From Streptomyces sp. NBC_00690 (GTDB lineage: Bacteria > Actinomycetota > Actinomycetes > Streptomycetales > Streptomycetaceae), in the NCBI RefSeq assembly GCF_036226685.1, contig NZ_CP109009.1, positions 7,901,501 to 7,965,500 of the forward strand: a stretch of 64,000 nucleotides of DNA, given 5' to 3'. Made by a program: the position numbers and the translations under genes. The notes beneath the pieces were generated by a model that did not search any database, was not told where the DNA came from, and was given only the letters and a program-made list of their open reading frames with translations. Positions 60,532 to 64,000 of the stretch are shown here, piece after piece (positions within the stretch are counted from its first letter, which is position 1; each line of letters opens with the position of its first letter).

Positions 60532-60886
60532 CGCCGCCGCGGGCACTGCAACCCTCCAACTCACCAGCGACCTCGACTACGCCACCAGCGATGAACTGGT
60601 CCGGTACGCCGACCACTGCCTCACCACTCACCGTGGACTGCACGACCTGCGACTCGACTGCACCGGGCTCCAGTTCTGCGACTCCATGGGCATCTCGGCC
60701 CTTTTGATGATCCATCGCAAAACCACCGCGCGAGATGTACGGCTCCACCTGGACCATCCGCCGGCGTCCCTGGAGCGCATCCTGAGCATCACCGGAGTAG
60801 CGGTTCTCTTCTCGCAGGCGCACATCGCCCAGCAGGCGGAACAGGCCCCCGTCGGGAACCGCACGTCACCCGACCCCTCCGTCTGA
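60494..60886 (+). CDS. STAS-domain anti-sigma-factor antagonist
   Basis: A 130-residue single STAS domain: TLTVDAAAGTATLQLTSDLDYATSDELVRY, then LRLDCTGLQFCDSMGISALL with the phosphorylatable Ser in CDSMGIS. It should bind an anti-sigma kinase when dephosphorylated, plausibly by the PP2C protein of the same operon. ATG 60494 lies 38 bases inside the preceding gene, so translation is coupled. Confidence 0.9.
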   Translation: MCPPHSPFTLTVDAAAGTATLQLTSDLDYATSDELVRYADHCLTTHRGLHDLRLDCTGLQFCDSMGISALLMIHRKTTARDVRLHLDHPPASLERILSITGVAVLFSQAHIAQQAEQAPVGNRTSPDPSV

Positions 60887-61067
60887 TCCGCCCCCCACAC
60901 ACACACACCTAGCACCGGGCAGCCCGTACGGCAGGCAGGGCCGCCGGTATCGTGGTTGACCACCGCAATGCAGCAGGCGATCGAGGCGGTCGAACCGGTG
61001 GGGCGCGAGATCGATTCCGTGCACGAAGGCGCCGCCCAGTGGACGCGTCGAGGCATGAGGAATTCGT

Positions 61068-61538
61068 ATGACCGTTGACGAAACTGTCCGGATGACGGGC
61101 GCGGTGGCCATCGACCGGTCAATCTTTGGACTGGATGAGATGCGACGGCCAGGCGAACAGCGCCCATTCTGGGCTGAACTACCGGTGGACGGGACGCGAG
61201 TGCGGGTGGGCCAGGGCGTTGCGTTGATCGTCAGCAACGCGCAGGCTCACGACGCGTCGGTGGTGATTGAGGTTTCCCCGACCGTATCCGACCCGGGTTC
61301 CGATTTTGAGCTGCTCGGTGAGTGGCCATGGGTGACGGGAACCGGTCAGCAGATCCTGTGCAATATCGACGGACCGGCGCTTGAGTTCCGGCTCCGGGCG
61401 GACAGTCGGTACACCCTGAGGGTGTGGTGCGCTGGGGGAGATACGGCTGATGCCCGGTTTCGGGAGTTGATGGGGGTCGTCTTTCCGATCGAGGGCCTGG
61501 AGAAGTACCACTTTGGCTTCACTCCCGCGAATGACTAG
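61068..61538 (+). CDS. Hypothetical protein
   Basis: A 156-residue soluble protein of unknown family, probably beta-rich: VRVGQGVALIVSNAQAHDASVVIEVSP and ILCNIDGPALEFRLRADSRYTLRVWC. The ATG at 61068 follows GAGGAATT, a fair ribosome site. It is the only gene in its short stretch and has no informative neighbour. Confidence 0.6.
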   Translation: MTVDETVRMTGAVAIDRSIFGLDEMRRPGEQRPFWAELPVDGTRVRVGQGVALIVSNAQAHDASVVIEVSPTVSDPGSDFELLGEWPWVTGTGQQILCNIDGPALEFRLRADSRYTLRVWCAGGDTADARFRELMGVVFPIEGLEKYHFGFTPAND

Positions 61539-61648
61539 ATGGGGAGAGGGGGCGTGGCCCCGGCGCAGGGGATGACGGTCGGAGAACTCGCCCAGGCCGG
61601 CGGTGCGAGCTCCCACAATGCGACGGGACGGTTGGATACCTCTTTTCG

Positions 61649-61864
61649 ATGGCCATCGTTGTCGCCTCACCGGTGCTGCTGATAGCCGGAACGCCGTTCC
61701 GCCACCGGTACCTTCGCTACGTGTACCGGGATGAGGCACCACTGATCCTGGAGAAGGAGCAGGGCCGTATCAGTGTCCACTGGTTCGTGGTCACCAGCCC
61801 TCTCCTCGATTGGCTCTGCTGGCCGACAGAATCACTCGCCCGGCTCATCTCACGCCGAGGTTGA
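61649..61864 (+). CDS. Possible small hypothetical protein
   Basis: A 71-codon frame with a hydrophobic start (VVASPVLLIAGTP) and fair codon bias, but no ribosome site and no known family. It could be a fragment or a chance frame. The surrounding DNA, 61539-62203, holds nothing else I can support. Confidence 0.25.
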   Translation: MAIVVASPVLLIAGTPFRHRYLRYVYRDEAPLILEKEQGRISVHWFVVTSPLLDWLCWPTESLARLISRRG

Positions 61865-62203
61865 ACGGCGAGCTATGAACCTCCCTCCATGAACCTTCCA
61901 TGACGCTTCGCAACAATGGGTCGCGATGGTGAAGTCGCCTGATCTGAGCTGGAGTTGTGGCAATTCGGAAGGCTTCTGCTCCCTCTTCTGACGCGCTACG
62001 ACTTGGGCGCACCTCCGCACCGGTCAGGGAGCGGCTGTCACCCAAGAGGGTTCCGCGGGAGTCGACTGCTGGGGCTTCGTACGGACTCCGGCCATCTTCT
62101 CCACGCGAGGCAACCGATGACGGTACGTCACCCTCTGGCCGTGCGAGGGCTCACACGGGATCCCCGGTGAGCTGAGGCTTGACCGACGACGAGGAGAACC
62201 ATC

Positions 62204-64000
62204 GTGAGACTGGTCTCACGCGCGCTGACGGCCGCCCTGACGGCTGTGGCGCTGGCCGCCGGGGCTGCGCATGCGCAGCCGACGGCCGAGTCCATACCCG
62301 GGGCGCCCCCGGGCGCCTCGGAGGAACGGCTGCCGAGCGGGTGGCACATCGCGGACGGGGAACTGGTCTGGAGTTCGCCCGAGCCCGTGGGCATGGGCAG
62401 TGCCCTGATCGAGTTCCGCTCCGGGGAACGGACGCTCGGTGTTCCTGAGGCCACTTCCGATCACCGCACCTTCCGGCTCCGTATCGACCGGGCAAGAGTG
62501 GGACCGGTGAGCGAGCTCCAAGTGGTCGCCGGTTGGCGGCGGTTGGACGCCGCGGGCGCTCACCGGGCGCCCGACCAGCGGCGTGCGCCGGCCCCGGCGA
62601 CGCCCCCGGTCCCGTTGCCCACCAACCCCGTCGACCCCGGTGTCGCCGGCAAGTACCGCACCACCAGCGGCGAGTACGCCCTGAAGTCGGTCAAACTGCC
62701 GGGGTACAAGCACCCTGTGGAGATGCGGGCCACGGTCGTCGGTCCGACGGATGCACCAGGGAAGCGGCCCCTGGCACTCTTCCTCCACGGCCGCCACACC
62801 ACCTGCTACGAGCCAGGTACGGACGAGTCGAACATCCGGTGGCCGTGCCCGACGGGACAGAAGGCGATCCCGAGCTACCGCGGCTATCGGCATGACCAGA
62901 AGCACCTCGCGTCCCAGGGCTATGTGACGGTTTCCATCTCCGCGAACGGCGTCAACGGACAGGACGGCTGGAAGGTCGATGCCGGGGCACAGGCCCGGTC
63001 CTCGCTGGTGCGCCAGCACTTGGCGCGCTGGGCGGAGTGGGGGGCGAAGCCCGCGAAGGCCCCTGGAGCCGTACAAGCGATGGATGCCGTGGATCTCTCG
63101 AAGGTGCTCCTCGTCGGCCATTCCCGGGGCGGCGAGGGTGTGAACCGGGCGGCCCTCGACAGCGTGTTTCCGCCCCCGCGCGCCGAGGACGGCGCCCGGG
63201 GTCCGGTGCGCTGGCGGATCCGCGGCACCGTCCTCATCGGCCCCACCATCTTCGGCCAGAACCCCGCGCCGGATGTGCCCTCCATGACCATCCTGCCCGG
63301 CTGCGACGGCGATATGAACGACCTGCAGGGGCAGATGTACCTCGACGCCTCCCGGGGCATCGGCCGGGGCACGGCACTGCACAGCGCGGTGTACATGGTC
63401 GGCGCCAACCACAACTACTTCAACACCGAGTGGACGCCGGGACAGGCGGAAGCGCCCGCCCACGACGACGTCTGGGACGACGAGGATCCGGTGTGCTCGG
63501 CGGGGGCCGGGACCAGGCTGAGCGTCAAGCAGCAGCAGACGGCGGGTACCACCTACATCGCCGCCGCAGCACGGCTGTTCCTCACGGGCGACGACCGGGT
63601 CCGCCCACTCCTCGATGGATCTGGCCGCCGTGCGCCCTCCGCCGGCCCCGCCCGGGTGCTCACCCATGCCGTCGGCGGCAACCGCACCGCGGCGATCCTG
63701 CCCGACGCCCCGCTCTCCGTGACCAACGGGCGCGTGTGTCAACAGGTCTCACCGAGGGATGCCCAGGCATGCATCCAGCGCTCCGAGCCCAATCGGTCGC
63801 CACACTTCGCACCCTGGGAGTACACCGAAGACGAACCGGGCCGCAACGCGGTCAGGGCCGACTGGGACAAGCCCGGCACACCGGTGAAGCTGACGCCGCA
63901 GCGCGCATTCTCGCTGGCCGGCTCCGACGCGCTCGCCCTGCGGGTGATCGTCCCGCCGGACATCTCAGGCACCCGGCTCGACATCGCCGTGACCGACGCC
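62204..64000 (+). CDS. Secreted alpha/beta hydrolase (partial at the window end)
   Basis: The frame runs from GTG 62204 (AGGAG seven bases before) to the end of the window, 599 codons with no stop. It begins with a signal peptide (RLVSRALTAALTAVALAAGAAHA). After a Pro-rich linker, the hydrolase part shows ALFLHGRHTTCYEPG (oxyanion loop) and nucleophile elbow LLVGHSRGGEGVNRAAL (about residue 305). A histidine in GANHNYFNTEW is a candidate for the triad. The large size suggests an added C-terminal domain. The substrate is unknown. Confidence 0.85.
   Translation, partial: MRLVSRALTAALTAVALAAGAAHAQPTAESIPGAPPGASEERLPSGWHIADGELVWSSPEPVGMGSALIEFRSGERTLGVPEATSDHRTFRLRIDRARVGPVSELQVVAGWRRLDAAGAHRAPDQRRAPAPATPPVPLPTNPVDPGVAGKYRTTSGEYALKSVKLPGYKHPVEMRATVVGPTDAPGKRPLALFLHGRHTTCYEPGTDESNIRWPCPTGQKAIPSYRGYRHDQKHLASQGYVTVSISANGVNGQDGWKVDAGAQARSSLVRQHLARWAEWGAKPAKAPGAVQAMDAVDLSKVLLVGHSRGGEGVNRAALDSVFPPPRAEDGARGPVRWRIRGTVLIGPTIFGQNPAPDVPSMTILPGCDGDMNDLQGQMYLDASRGIGRGTALHSAVYMVGANHNYFNTEWTPGQAEAPAHDDVWDDEDPVCSAGAGTRLSVKQQQTAGTTYIAAAARLFLTGDDRVRPLLDGSGRRAPSAGPARVLTHAVGGNRTAAILPDAPLSVTNGRVCQQVSPRDAQACIQRSEPNRSPHFAPWEYTEDEPGRNAVRADWDKPGTPVKLTPQRAFSLAGSDALALRVIVPPDISGTRLDIAVTDA

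Noticed and set aside
60967..61077. A 36-codon frame (ATG at 60967) overlapping the start of the 61068 gene.
   Set aside because: No ribosome site, no family and too short to support.
1..64000. tRNA, rRNA, CRISPR array, att site or replication origin.
   Set aside because: No sequence with the required structure or repeat pattern was seen.

Overview
The window is high-GC DNA with strong GC bias at third codon positions, frequent GTG and TTG starts, four-base start/stop overlaps and rare TTA codons. With the gene families present (DUF1275, DUF5133, DUF6027, DUF6875, StrR-type regulator, RsbR-S-T module, many SpoIIE-type phosphatases), this points to a Streptomyces-like actinomycete chromosome. 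I see no rRNA, tRNA, CRISPR array or replication origin.

Layout. (1) 1-5.4 kb: the tail of a gamma-glutamyltransferase, then a small catabolic locus: a GntR repressor divergent from a RidA-like protein, an amidohydrolase and an amidase, closed by a strong hairpin. (2) 5.5-12.6 kb: a DUF1275 membrane protein; a leftward set of a TTG-started acyl-carrier-like protein, a PLP decarboxylase and an aldehyde dehydrogenase; a decayed IS5-type transposase; and a TY-Chap-like protein. (3) 12.9-41.6 kb: a biosynthetic gene cluster, the centre of interest. (4) 41.6-43.6 kb: a frameshifted secreted alpha/beta hydrolase. (5) 43.8-49.6 kb: a six-gene rsbR-rsbS-rsbT partner-switching operon with two phosphatase-type proteins and a histidine kinase. 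(6) 49.7-56 kb: an ISL3-type transposase remnant, SMI1/KNR4, DUF4259 and other small proteins, and an orphan LanC-like cyclase. (7) 56-61 kb: a MarR/phosphatase pair and an overlapping operon of PAS-GAF-PP2C phosphatase, CarH-like B12 protein and STAS protein. (8) 61-64 kb: small hypotheticals and a secreted alpha/beta hydrolase cut by the window end.

The cluster. Rightward genes encode a free-standing A-T didomain, a kynurenine-3-monooxygenase-like flavoprotein, a DUF6875 protein, a C-A-T-C-A-T-reductase NRPS, an O-methyltransferase and a P450. This is a three-module line whose peptide should leave by reduction, as an aldehyde, alcohol or cyclic imine. A leftward seven-gene, tightly overlapped operon encodes a B12-type radical SAM enzyme, two sulfotransferases, a methyltransferase, a rubrerythrin-like protein, a fusion of the GyrB ATPase half with a second methyltransferase, and a DDAH/arginine-deiminase-fold enzyme. 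Around it lie an MbtH-like protein, a second B12-type radical SAM enzyme, a 43-residue peptide gene with its own hairpin terminator, a decayed cysC (APS kinase), an alkaline-phosphatase-superfamily sulfatase-like hydrolase, an MHS-family exporter and a StrR/NovG-type activator. TTA (bldA) codons occur in the activator, the first gene of the leftward operon and two genes of the NRPS operon. A StrR-type 9-11-9 palindrome lies inside the activator gene, and its half-site recurs upstream of the first radical SAM gene.

The most unusual object is the GyrB-methyltransferase fusion (18828-20759). It keeps the ATP-site and QTK-loop residues but lacks the TOPRIM half, so it cannot be a gyrase subunit. 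Self-protection against a GyrB-directed product, or an ATP-driven scaffold for a tailoring methyltransferase, are the two ideas to test. The second most unusual unit is the 57.9-60.9 kb operon, in which a DNA-binding-free CarH-type (W-x9-EH) B12 photosensor sits between a PP2C phosphatase and a STAS protein. It may be a light- or B12-gated partner switch.
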